This document shows positions 18,965 to 28,962 of a stretch of DNA of 64,000 nt, piece after piece. A program made the translations under genes and the position numbers. Under the pieces are notes generated by a model. That model saw only the letters and a list, made by a program, of their open reading frames with translations, did not search any database and was not told the origin of the DNA. The stretch's first letter is position 1. Each line of letters starts with the position of its first letter. Source of the stretch: Gammaproteobacteria bacterium (GTDB taxonomy: Bacteria; Pseudomonadota; Gammaproteobacteria; Berkiellales; Berkiellaceae); assembly GCA_016191245.1 (NCBI GenBank), contig JACPOY010000016.1, forward strand, positions 1-64,000. The letters run 5' to 3'.

Positions 18965-21040
18965 ATGGCGATAGATACATTATTAATTGAAATTGGGACT
19001 GAAGAACTTCCTCCCAAAAATTTGAATAAATTATCAACAATTTTTGCACATAAAGTAAGTCAATCTTTTACTGACTTAGGTTTTTCTATTGGAAAAGTTG
19101 AGCATTTTGTGACTCCTCGTCGTCTTGCTATACAAATTTTCCAAATGCCAGAAAAACAACCTTCTCGTTTAATTCAAAAACGAGGCCCTGCGCTCACCTC
19201 AGCTTATGATCAAAAAGGGAGTCCAACGCAAGCTATCGTTGGTTTTGCGCGTAGTTGTGGGATTGATGTTTCTGAATTGAAAGTACACGAATCAGAGCAA
19301 GGATCTTGGGTAGTTTTTGAACATGAAGAAACTGGTAAAAATATTATTGAGCTACTTCCTAAGATAATTGAAGACGCTCTCAATAGCCTTCCTGCAACCA
19401 AACGAATGCGCTGGGGGGCAAGCGGGATTGAGTTTCTACGCCCTCTTCATTGGTTAACTATTATGCATGGCGCCAACGCCTTACCTATTAATGTTTTTGG
19501 GTTAACAGCAAGTGATATCACCTATGGCCATCGTTTCCACTTTCCCAATCCATTGACACTATCACATGCAAATGATTATGTTCAAACATTAAAAGAAGCA
19601 AAAGTAATGGCTTCTTTTCAAGAACGCCAAGCTTACATCTTACAAGCCATTCAAAACCTAAGCGAACAAAATCAAGGCCAAGCCATCATTGAATCAGAGT
19701 TACTAGAAAATGTCACCGGTCTTGTGGAATGGCCTGTACCACTATTTGCTCATTTTGATAAAACATTTTTGGACGTTCCGCAAGAAGCGCTTATTTCGTC
19801 TATGCAAAATCATCAAAAATGTTTCCCAATGATAAGTGGTGAAAAATTATTGCCCACGTTTATTTTAATAAGTAATACACAAGCCTCCCCTATCGATAAC
19901 ATCATTGTCGGCAATGAGCGAGTGATGCATGCCAGATTAAGTGATGCCAAATTTTTCTACGATCAAGATAGAAAGGCCCCACTGGTAACAAGATTAGAAC
20001 AGCTGAAAAATATGCTTTTTCAAAAAAAGCTTGGCACGCTATATGATAAAAGTCAGCGTGTTTCAAAATTAGCCGGCCAAATTGGTAAAAGCATCAATGC
20101 CAGTAGTCATCATTGTGAAAGAGCTGGCAAATTGTGCAAAGCTGATTTATTAACAGAAATGGTTTTTGAGTTTCCTGAACTTCAAGGCATTATGGGTTAT
20201 CATTATGCTTTGCATGATGGTGAACACCATGATGTAGCCTTAGCTATCAAAGAAAGTTATTTGCCCCGTTTTGCTAAGGATGACTTGCCTTTGTCTCCAG
20301 TGGGGATGAGTGTTGCGTTAAGCGATCGTCTTGATACATTAATTGGGATATTTGGCATAGGACAAATACCAACCGGAGATAAAGATCCTTTTGCATTAAG
20401 ACGTGCCGCACTTGGAATTATCCGTATCTTAATTGAAAACGAACTAAACCTTGATTTAGAAGAATTGCTGCTTCTTGCAAAGCATGGGCTTGGCAACTTG
20501 ATAGATGAAGAAATCATTCCTCAAGTCCTTAGTTTTTGTTTTGAACGTTTTAGATCTTGGTATCAAGAACAAGGTATCAGCATTCAAACCTTAGATGCCG
20601 TTATGTCTAACAATCCAACCCAACCCTATGATGCAAGTTTAAGGGTAAAAGCTGTTAATTATTTTCAAACATTACCAGAAGCACAAAATTTAGCTGCTGC
20701 AAATAAGCGCGTTCGTAATATTTTACAAAAAAGTAATATTACTTTTAATTTACAATTTTTACCTGAGGTAAATGCGACTTTATTAAAAGAAAATGCTGAA
20801 ATTGCTTTATTTGAAGCTATTACTACTCTGAAAATTCAAACACTTCCGCTTATTCAACAAGGAAAATATCAAGAAGCATTGATTGAACTGGCCAAACTTC
20901 AAAAACCTGTAGATACTTTTTTTGATGGCGTCATGGTGATGATCGATGATGAAGCATTGCGCAAAAATCGTATTAATTTATTATGTCAATTAAGCGCTCT
21001 GTTTATGCAAATTGCTGATATTTCAAAACTTGCCTTATGA
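18965..21040 (+). CDS. glyS: Glycyl-tRNA synthetase beta subunit
   Basis: GlyS is the 691-residue tRNA-binding partner of GlyQ. Family marks are the N-terminal LLIEIGTEELPPKNL, VTPRRLAI, KRMRWG and the HD-like region around HDGEHHDVALAI, followed by GDKDPFALRRAALGIIRI. A C-terminal anticodon-binding-like domain follows. It is co-transcribed with glyQ and overlaps gmhB by four bases. Confidence 0.98.
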   Translation: MAIDTLLIEIGTEELPPKNLNKLSTIFAHKVSQSFTDLGFSIGKVEHFVTPRRLAIQIFQMPEKQPSRLIQKRGPALTSAYDQKGSPTQAIVGFARSCGIDVSELKVHESEQGSWVVFEHEETGKNIIELLPKIIEDALNSLPATKRMRWGASGIEFLRPLHWLTIMHGANALPINVFGLTASDITYGHRFHFPNPLTLSHANDYVQTLKEAKVMASFQERQAYILQAIQNLSEQNQGQAIIESELLENVTGLVEWPVPLFAHFDKTFLDVPQEALISSMQNHQKCFPMISGEKLLPTFILISNTQASPIDNIIVGNERVMHARLSDAKFFYDQDRKAPLVTRLEQLKNMLFQKKLGTLYDKSQRVSKLAGQIGKSINASSHHCERAGKLCKADLLTEMVFEFPELQGIMGYHYALHDGEHHDVALAIKESYLPRFAKDDLPLSPVGMSVALSDRLDTLIGIFGIGQIPTGDKDPFALRRAALGIIRILIENELNLDLEELLLLAKHGLGNLIDEEIIPQVLSFCFERFRSWYQEQGISIQTLDAVMSNNPTQPYDASLRVKAVNYFQTLPEAQNLAAANKRVRNILQKSNITFNLQFLPEVNATLLKENAEIALFEAITTLKIQTLPLIQQGKYQEALIELAKLQKPVDTFFDGVMVMIDDEALRKNRINLLCQLSALFMQIADISKLAL

Positions 21041-21582
21041 AAATGATCATTCTCGATAGGGATGGGGTGATTAATGAAGACAGCGAGAAGTTTATTAAAT
21101 CACCTGATGAATGGCACCCCATTCCTGGCTCTTTAGAAGCTATCGCTCTTTTACATCAACATGGATTTACTATTACTGTCGCAACAAATCAGTCCGGGAT
21201 TGCTCGCGGTTTATTCACCATTGACACACTCAATCAAATTCATCAAAAAATGCAATCAAATGTACAAGCCCTTGGCGGCAAGATTGATGCTATTTTTTAT
21301 TGTCCGCATGGTCCCAATGATGAATGTCTGTGTCGCAAACCAAAGCCTGGTTTACTAACGCAAATCGCAACAACCTATGGCATTTCGTTAGAAAATGTAC
21401 CGGTTATCGGTGATTCCCTGCGTGATATTCAAGCAGGTCAAATAAGCGGTGCTCTCCCATATTTAGTTCGCACCGGCAAAGGAATAAAAACGCTTTCACA
21501 ACATGCCGCACTTTTACAAAACATTGTCGTTTATGATGATTTGTTGGCTTTTGCTCGACAACTTCTCCGTTTATCGTCCTAA
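21037..21582 (+). CDS. gmhB: D-glycero-beta-D-manno-heptose 1,7-bisphosphate 7-phosphatase
   Basis: GmhB is a HAD-superfamily phosphatase that dephosphorylates heptose bisphosphate on the way to ADP-heptose for LPS core. The 181-residue protein has motif I DRDGVIN (Asp7, Asp9), motif II ATNQSG, a zinc-binding loop (CPHGPNDECLCRKPKPG with Cys-His...Cys-Cys ligands) and motif IV GDSLRDIQAG. It is translationally coupled to glyS (ATGA overlap). The glyS-gmhB-plsC order is widespread in gammaproteobacteria. Confidence 0.96.
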   Translation: MKMIILDRDGVINEDSEKFIKSPDEWHPIPGSLEAIALLHQHGFTITVATNQSGIARGLFTIDTLNQIHQKMQSNVQALGGKIDAIFYCPHGPNDECLCRKPKPGLLTQIATTYGISLENVPVIGDSLRDIQAGQISGALPYLVRTGKGIKTLSQHAALLQNIVVYDDLLAFARQLLRLSS

Positions 21583-21668
21583 TTTCTCTTACATTTTCAC
21601 TTATCCAAGGAGCAAGGAAGCACGCTCTATAAAAAAATACCAAAAGCACCAATTCATATCACTATAAA

Positions 21669-22415
21669 TTAGTGCTCTTTTATTTTACTTAATTTTTTAC
21701 GTTTTTCTATCAACACATTTTCTTGCATTCTATCGTCTTTTTTATGTAAAAATTTAGTTAAGGTTGGAGTATACACTTGCGACTGATGTTGCAATACCTC
21801 TGGCAATCCAGGAACTTCTTCACTAAGTTCTTTATTTTTGTAAGCTTTTTGTAAGCTTACAAATTGTAATGACGGTACTTTATCTTGTTTACCCAAAACT
21901 TCTGCCATGGTCGCATCAAGGGTGGTATGCTCATCGCAATAAATTTGAAATGGCGTTTTAAATGTTTTTTCATGTAGAAAATGCTTAGCATTTGAATCAA
22001 TATCGATAAGGCATTGCGCTGTATCCGCTTGGCCTAGCATGACGACTAAATGCATTGGCATATTACCAAAGCTATCTGCTAGAGTAATGAGATCTCTTTT
22101 AAGGTAAGCCAAAAGGTTAATCACTTGTTTTCGTTCTTCAGTCAATTTACCGACAACCGCATAATGCATCGCTGATTTGCCACCTAAATCTGTTGCGTCC
22201 AGCTTTGCTCCTCTTTGTACCAAAGCAAAGACTAAGCTAGGTTGAGCAGAACTTGCGGCCATCATTAATGGTGTAAAATGATGAAGATTATTTTTAGGCA
22301 TGCTAACAATATAATTAACATCTAAAGTAGAGTCTTTCTCAAGACATGCTATCGCCTCAGCGGTTTTTTTGCCTAAAATCAAACTCATCAGGTTTCTTTG
22401 TGGAGCGGTTAACAT
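21669..22415 (-). CDS. Ankyrin-repeat protein
   Basis: The 248-residue soluble protein carries at least three ankyrin-type repeats. One is FTPLMMAASSAQPSLVFALV (about 48-67) followed by RGAKLDATD. One is GKSAMHYAVVGKLTEERKQV (79-98). One is GNMPMHLVVMLGQADTAQCL (117-136). The C-terminus is basic and lysine-rich, with no signal peptide. I choose ATG 22415, which has AGGA five bases upstream, over a TTG six codons earlier. It is inserted between gmhB and the PlsC-type gene, which are adjacent in many relatives, on the opposite strand. Ankyrin proteins bind other proteins and are common secreted effectors in Legionella and Coxiella; function here is unknown. Confidence 0.85.
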   Translation of the reverse strand: MLTAPQRNLMSLILGKKTAEAIACLEKDSTLDVNYIVSMPKNNLHHFTPLMMAASSAQPSLVFALVQRGAKLDATDLGGKSAMHYAVVGKLTEERKQVINLLAYLKRDLITLADSFGNMPMHLVVMLGQADTAQCLIDIDSNAKHFLHEKTFKTPFQIYCDEHTTLDATMAEVLGKQDKVPSLQFVSLQKAYKNKELSEEVPGLPEVLQHQSQVYTPTLTKFLHKKDDRMQENVLIEKRKKLSKIKEH

Positions 22416-22634
22416 ATTCTTCCTAACAAACAACTAATGTTAACTTGCTAGCATAAATTAATATTTCATTTCTGTAAATATGAATAAAACGGATCGGCGA
22501 AATATACTTTAAGCCAACTAACTTTATTGGGCTAATGATCCAAAGCTTGTATGTGCAATAAAACTCTGGTCGTGTGTTTTTCAGATAATAACGGTAGAAT
22601 CCCTTTTACTCTTGCAATAGGCTACTTTAGCGAA

Positions 22635-23357
22635 ATGCTTACTACTTTTATGCTAATGATACGATCGATACTGTTTTTCTGCGGCCAAGCTATTTCGGCT
22701 ATTATTATCTGTATAATTGGATTTTTAATATTTCCTTTTCCCTACATTGTTCGCTATCGCTTTATTACAATGTGGTCACATTTCGTCATTTGGTGGGCAA
22801 AAATAATTTGCGGGATCCAATATCAAGTGCACGGAATTGAGAACTTGCCTAAAGAAAATGCCATTGTACTTTGCAAGCATCAATCTGCTTGGGAAACCTT
22901 ATTTTTACAAACACTACTCCCCCCTCAAACATGGGTGCTAAAAAAACAACTGCTCTACATACCTTTTTTTGGTTGGGGTCTTGCGATGATTGAACCCATC
23001 GCTATCGATCGAAACAAAAACAGCTCGATTAAACAGTTACTTGAACAAGGGAAAAGACGCCTACAACAGGGAAGATGGGTTATTATTTTTCCGGAGGGAT
23101 CTCGCGTTGCTGTGGGTGAAAGCAGAAAGTATTCTAGAAGCGGAGCAATGTTAGCCAAAGAAAGCGGATATAAAGTAGTGCCGATGGCACATAATGCCGG
23201 TGTTTTTTGGCCTCGAAACGCATTTTTGAAAAAACCAGGAAAAATTGATGTCGTCATCGGGCCTGCGATTGACTCAAAAGCATTGAGCATTGATGAAATT
23301 CAACAAAAAGCCCAAGAGTGGATTGAAAACACGATGCAAACCTTACCCACTAAATGA
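22635..23357 (+). CDS. plsC: 1-acyl-sn-glycerol-3-phosphate acyltransferase (PlsC family)
   Basis: PlsC-type enzymes acylate lysophosphatidic acid at the inner membrane. The protein has one or two N-terminal hydrophobic helices and then the acyltransferase domain. The motif I block is KHQSAWET (H-x4-E instead of the canonical H-x4-D, as in a common PlsC subgroup). Motif III is FPEGSRV. The start is uncertain: ATG at 22551, 22635 or 22656 are all in frame and none has a strong ribosome site. I chose 22635 (240 residues) because family members are about this size. It lies in the place where a PlsC paralogue normally follows gmhB. Confidence 0.88.
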   Translation: MLTTFMLMIRSILFFCGQAISAIIICIIGFLIFPFPYIVRYRFITMWSHFVIWWAKIICGIQYQVHGIENLPKENAIVLCKHQSAWETLFLQTLLPPQTWVLKKQLLYIPFFGWGLAMIEPIAIDRNKNSSIKQLLEQGKRRLQQGRWVIIFPEGSRVAVGESRKYSRSGAMLAKESGYKVVPMAHNAGVFWPRNAFLKKPGKIDVVIGPAIDSKALSIDEIQQKAQEWIENTMQTLPTK

Positions 23358-23369
23358 TTCTGCTCTAAT

Positions 23370-23406
23370 CCCCTCTCCCCTTGCGGGAGAGGGTTAGGGT
23401 GAGGGG
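23370..23406 (+). repeat. REP-like GC-rich palindromic repeat, copy 3
   Basis: It contains CCCCTCTCCCCTTGCGGGAG followed by AGGGTTAGGGTGAGGGG, the best-preserved copy in the window. Arms CCCTCTCCC and GGGAGAGGG pair around a short loop. It lies between the convergent ends of plsC and gyrB, so it may act as a bidirectional 3'-end hairpin. Confidence 0.8.
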
Positions 23407-23411
23407 TAAAC

Positions 23412-25832
<2,421 letters not shown>

Positions 25833-25858
25833 TTACTCCGTGTATGGTGCTTTCAAAA

Positions 25859-25874
25859 GGTTCCACGTGAAACA
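25859..25874. other. parS site (ParB-binding palindrome), upstream of gyrB
   Basis: The 16-mer GGTTCCACGTGAAACA matches the bacterial parS consensus (TGTTNCACGTGNAACA) at all but the outer first base. It lies in the 303-base gap between gyrB and the small peptide gene. Apart from this and the promoter described at 26060, the gap shows nothing recognisable. Confidence 0.8.
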
Positions 25875-26059
25875 TTTTAGTGGAGCCATACATGCATTAA
25901 GAGGTTATAACTGTTGGTTAAATATGGGGATATTCTATCATATTCAGCCGTTTAGCTCTTCATTTTTATTGCTTTTTTGCTTAAAAGACCTCAATAACAG
26001 CAAGAGAAACAGCTAATACGTATTCGGCTAACTCATGACATAATTACCCACACCCAGGG

Positions 26060-26087
26060 TTGACCTCCCGCACAAAGATGTTAGGAT
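26060..26087 (+). promoter_or_regulatory. Candidate sigma70 promoter of the leader-peptide gene
   Basis: A -35 TTGACC (26060-26065), a 16-bp spacer and a -10 TAGGAT (26082-26087) lie about 45 bases before the start codon of the small gene, giving a short 5' untranslated region of about 39 bases. Confidence 0.5.
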
Positions 26088-26132
26088 ACCAACTTTAATA
26101 ATTGTTAATATATACTTATCAGGAGTTCCAGT

Positions 26133-26429
26133 ATGCGAAATCTTAATTTGACCGAAATACAACAAATCTCTGGCGCAAATCCCGCTTGTTGCGATCAAAA
26201 TCGTCTTTCCTATCAGCAATGGGAAACTCTTCACAACGATATTGCTCAAGAAGCTAAAATGGATGCAGTATTGTTTGGCGTTCTCGCAGGCATACCCGTC
26301 TATATGGCTGGTGCGGCAATCTTATCTCCCGCCGTTGCTCTTAATGTGGCAGGAGCCGCAGCGCTTATCACTGCGTATAATATTTATCACTACTCTTACA
26401 ATCATAGCGAGCTTAATTTCTTCAGATAA
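26133..26429 (+). CDS. Small bacteriocin-precursor-like peptide with double-glycine-type leader
   Basis: The 98-residue product starts with MRNLNLTEIQQISGA. This matches the leader of peptides exported by C39-peptidase ABC transporters: counted back from the putative cut after residue 15 there is Ala -1, Gly -2, Ile -4, Ile -7, Glu -8 and Leu -12. The predicted core has a Cys-Cys pair at 19-20. It continues as a Gly/Ala-rich hydrophobic stretch (about 44-80, with AGIPVYMAGAA) and ends with an aromatic tail (YNIYHYSYNHSELNFF). AGGAG sits seven bases before the ATG. It is transcribed against its neighbours, between recF and gyrB. No transporter, immunity or modification gene is in the window. 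It could also be a small membrane protein with a coincidental N-terminus. Confidence 0.65.
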   Translation: MRNLNLTEIQQISGANPACCDQNRLSYQQWETLHNDIAQEAKMDAVLFGVLAGIPVYMAGAAILSPAVALNVAGAAALITAYNIYHYSYNHSELNFFR

Positions 26430-26690
26430 TCTTATCGAATTCTACCCCATTGGTAGATCTGCTGTAGAGGTGGACCACTCTGCTTGCCTTGCCGAAGCGC
26501 TTTAGCGTAGGCAGGTGTTTGCCCCTCATATGCATTATATTGATGTAGAGTGAACAAACCTGGCCCGGACTCTGCAATTTGTAGGGCCAGACCGATGAGC
26601 CCAGCCCGTCGTATTCATCTGGAGAGTCCCCCTTAAAACGGGGCGGCACAGGGGTTGGTTGCTATGCCCTCCCATCTAAGCTCTTTGGCT
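26430..26690. other. GC-rich structured intergenic island of unknown nature
   Basis: The 261 bases between the small peptide gene and the recF stop are visibly richer in G and C than their surroundings, especially from 26500. They hold several complementary segments: CTGGCCC/GGGCCAG, GGACTCT/AGAGTCC, CCCC-ttaaaac-GGGG and CGCTTTAGCG. No convincing protein is encoded on either strand. It may be a remnant of a mobile element, a dispersed repeat or a structured RNA. Confidence 0.4.
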
Positions 26691-27797
26691 TTAGCCCCCA
26701 ACAAGCCCGGAATCATTGGCCTCTAAGACCAAACCTTGTTCCACGTGGAACATTTCTCCCCCAAACTGGTCGCAGACTTCTTGCCAGCCTAAGGCATCAA
26801 CCGCGGTGAGAAACACCTGGTTTCCTTGAGCCGCCAATAGGCCAAGCAAGCGCTCACGATTCGCTTTATCGAGCTCTGAAGCCAAATCATCCACCAAGAA
26901 AATGCACTTTTTACCTAAAGTCGCTTCCAAGCGTTGAGCCTGGGCAAGGTAAAGGGCGCAAATTAGTAATTTCTGCTGCCCACGGGACAATACTTGATGA
27001 GCCGCAAAATTACCCAAGGTAACAGCGACTTCGGCACGATGCGGACCAACGCTGGTATATCCCCAACGTTTATCTTGTGCCAAGGATTGCTGTAGTGCTT
27101 CTTCTAATGAAAGATCTCTGCCCCACCCCTTTTCATATTCAAAACCAATTGACTGCTGCGGCAACAATGTTTGTCTTGCCTTTTCCACAAAAGGTATCAA
27201 GCTAGCTATATGTGCTTCTCGAAAATGTGTTAACTTTTCCCCTATTTGGCAGAGCTCTCTTTCCCACGAAGCCAATGAACTCCAGCGCGAGGCAAGCTTT
27301 AAGGCTGCATTACGCTGTTTTAGGAGTCGCTGGTAACGCTGACACAGGTCGGAAAACGAAGGTTCCACGTGGAACACTCCCCAATCTAAAAATCGACGTC
27401 GCTCTTCGGCCCCCAACTGTAGAAGCTTAAAGGTCTCTGGCGTTATCAGCTGCAAGGGTAACATCCCAGCAAACTGCGATAATCGCTCACAGGGTTCACC
27501 CCCAATCTTACAAGTCACATGGGCTTGGCGGTTCTTCTCAATTCCCATAGAGGTGGCGAAACCAAAGTCATCTTTTATTTCGGCAAAACACGAAAGTGCG
27601 TTGTGTTCGTGCATAATAATTGACTGGATTTGACGAGAACGAAAGCTTCGCCCTACCCCAAGCAAATGAATCGCTTCCAAGAGACTGGTTTTGCCACTGC
27701 CGTTTTCACCCCAGAATATATTGAAATGGGAGTGCGGATTCAGTGAAACTTGGTTTAGATTACGAAGGTGATGGATATGAAGACGTGTTAAGCGCAA
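26691..27797 (-). CDS. recF: DNA replication and repair protein RecF
   Basis: RecF is an SMC-like ATPase that helps load RecA at gaps with RecO and RecR. The 368-residue protein has Walker A GENGSGKTS (30-38), the signature LSRGQQKLLICALYLAQ and Walker B IFLVDDLASELD. The start is TTG, with a GAGGGGG stretch just upstream, and lies 24 bases after dnaN. Two near-perfect parS palindromes are embedded in its coding sequence. Each is read as Phe-His-Val-Glu. Confidence 0.97.
   Translation of the reverse strand: MRLTRLHIHHLRNLNQVSLNPHSHFNIFWGENGSGKTSLLEAIHLLGVGRSFRSRQIQSIIMHEHNALSCFAEIKDDFGFATSMGIEKNRQAHVTCKIGGEPCERLSQFAGMLPLQLITPETFKLLQLGAEERRRFLDWGVFHVEPSFSDLCQRYQRLLKQRNAALKLASRWSSLASWERELCQIGEKLTHFREAHIASLIPFVEKARQTLLPQQSIGFEYEKGWGRDLSLEEALQQSLAQDKRWGYTSVGPHRAEVAVTLGNFAAHQVLSRGQQKLLICALYLAQAQRLEATLGKKCIFLVDDLASELDKANRERLLGLLAAQGNQVFLTAVDALGWQEVCDQFGGEMFHVEQGLVLEANDSGLVGG
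26737..26752. other. parS site (perfect palindrome) near the 3' end of recF
   Basis: TGTTCCACGTGGAACA is a perfect 16-bp palindrome identical to the parS sequence reported for several proteobacterial chromosomes. It is inside recF, encoding Met-Phe-His-Val-Glu-Gln, about 3.6 kb from the origin. Confidence 0.9.
27361..27376. other. parS site within recF
   Basis: GGTTCCACGTGGAACA differs from the perfect palindrome at 26737 only in its first base. It is embedded in recF in the frame Val-Phe-His-Val-Glu-Pro. Confidence 0.88.
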
Positions 27798-27821
27798 ATG
27801 GCCCCCTCACCCCTAGTTGCT

Positions 27822-28940
27822 TTACAGCCGCATGGGCATCACAACATAGGAGTGTTTTGCTTGCGGCTCAGCTTCATTCAAGGCGGTTTCAAATAAAATA
27901 ACATGGTTTGGTGAGGTAAATGCCACTTTAACCATGTCGGATTTAACAATATTGAGATATTCAATAAGATAACTTGCATTAGCGCCTATTTCAATGGCAG
28001 GCCCTTGATAAGCTATCTCTACTTCGTCCTCTACTTCATCTTTATCCGGCGTGGTTGCAATGATGCGTAGCAGGTTCGATGTGAACATCAAACCAACGCC
28101 GCGATACTTGTCGGTAAAGAGTACGGAAACCCGTAATAGTGCTTGCTTAAGGAGTTCGCGGGAGACTTCAAATTGATGTGGGGGATCTTGTGGCAACACG
28201 CGCTGGTAATCTGGGAATTTCCCCTCGATTAGTTTAGTAACAAAACTAGTATGTGTAGTTACTGCGCGTAAATGATTTTTACCAATCACCAATCCAATTT
28301 CTTCATCGCCCTCTTGAAATAAGCGCTGCATCTCTGTAACCGCTTTGCGTGGCACAATCACTGCCAAGGGATGTGTTAAATGTGAGCGCACAGGTAATGC
28401 CATGGTTGCCAAGCGATGCCCATCAGTGGCAACTGTGCGAACCTCTTCTTGATTAAACGCCATCAAGACGCCATTTAAATAATACCGCACATCTTGATGC
28501 GCCATAGCAAAGCACGTCACGTCCAACAATTGGCGCAACACACTCTGCTTCACTGATAACTCAACATCGCCCGGACTTTCTTCCACTTTAGGAAAATTTT
28601 CAGCAGGCAAACAGGCAATGCTATAGCGACTTCTTCCTGAGCGCACAACGACTTTGTTATCTGCGGCCTCTATCGAAATCTGGGCATGCTCGGGCAATGC
28701 TTTACAAATATCGATTAATTTCTTGCCTGGGATAGTGGTTGCACCACTTTGAGCCGGGTTTGAAAGAGGCACCCGAGCAATCATTTCTATTTCAAGATCA
28801 GTGCCCGTTAAAGACAATAACTGATTCTTCACTACTACTAAAATATTAGCCAAAATCGGCAGCGTTTGCCGACGCTCTAGTGCCCCTTGCACTCTTTGCA
28901 AGGGTTTTAATAGTGCTTCTCTATGAATAGTAAATTGCAT
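27822..28940 (-). CDS. dnaN: DNA polymerase III beta subunit (sliding clamp)
   Basis: DnaN is the ring-shaped processivity clamp. The 372-residue protein (E. coli 366) shows three repeated clamp domains. N-terminal landmarks are RREALLKPLQRVQGALERRQTLPIL (in two parts) and TDLEIEM. The C-terminal end is YVVMPMRL, which matches the typical (V/M)MPMRL ending. It starts 10 bases after the dnaA stop, with a degenerate parS-like palindrome spanning the junction. dnaA-dnaN-recF form one transcript. Confidence 0.99.
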   Translation of the reverse strand: MQFTIHREALLKPLQRVQGALERRQTLPILANILVVVKNQLLSLTGTDLEIEMIARVPLSNPAQSGATTIPGKKLIDICKALPEHAQISIEAADNKVVVRSGRSRYSIACLPAENFPKVEESPGDVELSVKQSVLRQLLDVTCFAMAHQDVRYYLNGVLMAFNQEEVRTVATDGHRLATMALPVRSHLTHPLAVIVPRKAVTEMQRLFQEGDEEIGLVIGKNHLRAVTTHTSFVTKLIEGKFPDYQRVLPQDPPHQFEVSRELLKQALLRVSVLFTDKYRGVGLMFTSNLLRIIATTPDKDEVEDEVEIAYQGPAIEIGANASYLIEYLNIVKSDMVKVAFTSPNHVILFETALNEAEPQAKHSYVVMPMRL

Positions 28941-28946
28941 TTTTAG

Positions 28947-28962
28947 TGTTCTACGTAGAAAG
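28947..28962. other. Degenerate parS-like palindrome at the dnaA/dnaN junction
   Basis: TGTTCTACGTAGAAAG keeps the parS centre ACGT, and its C-to-T and G-to-A changes are symmetrical, so the inner palindrome is preserved. The right outer bases do not match. It may be a decayed or weak ParB site. Confidence 0.35.

Noticed and set aside
26422..26649. 75-codon minus-strand frame in the GC-rich island
   Set aside because: It has no recognisable domain and overlaps strong inverted repeats; the region is better explained as non-coding.
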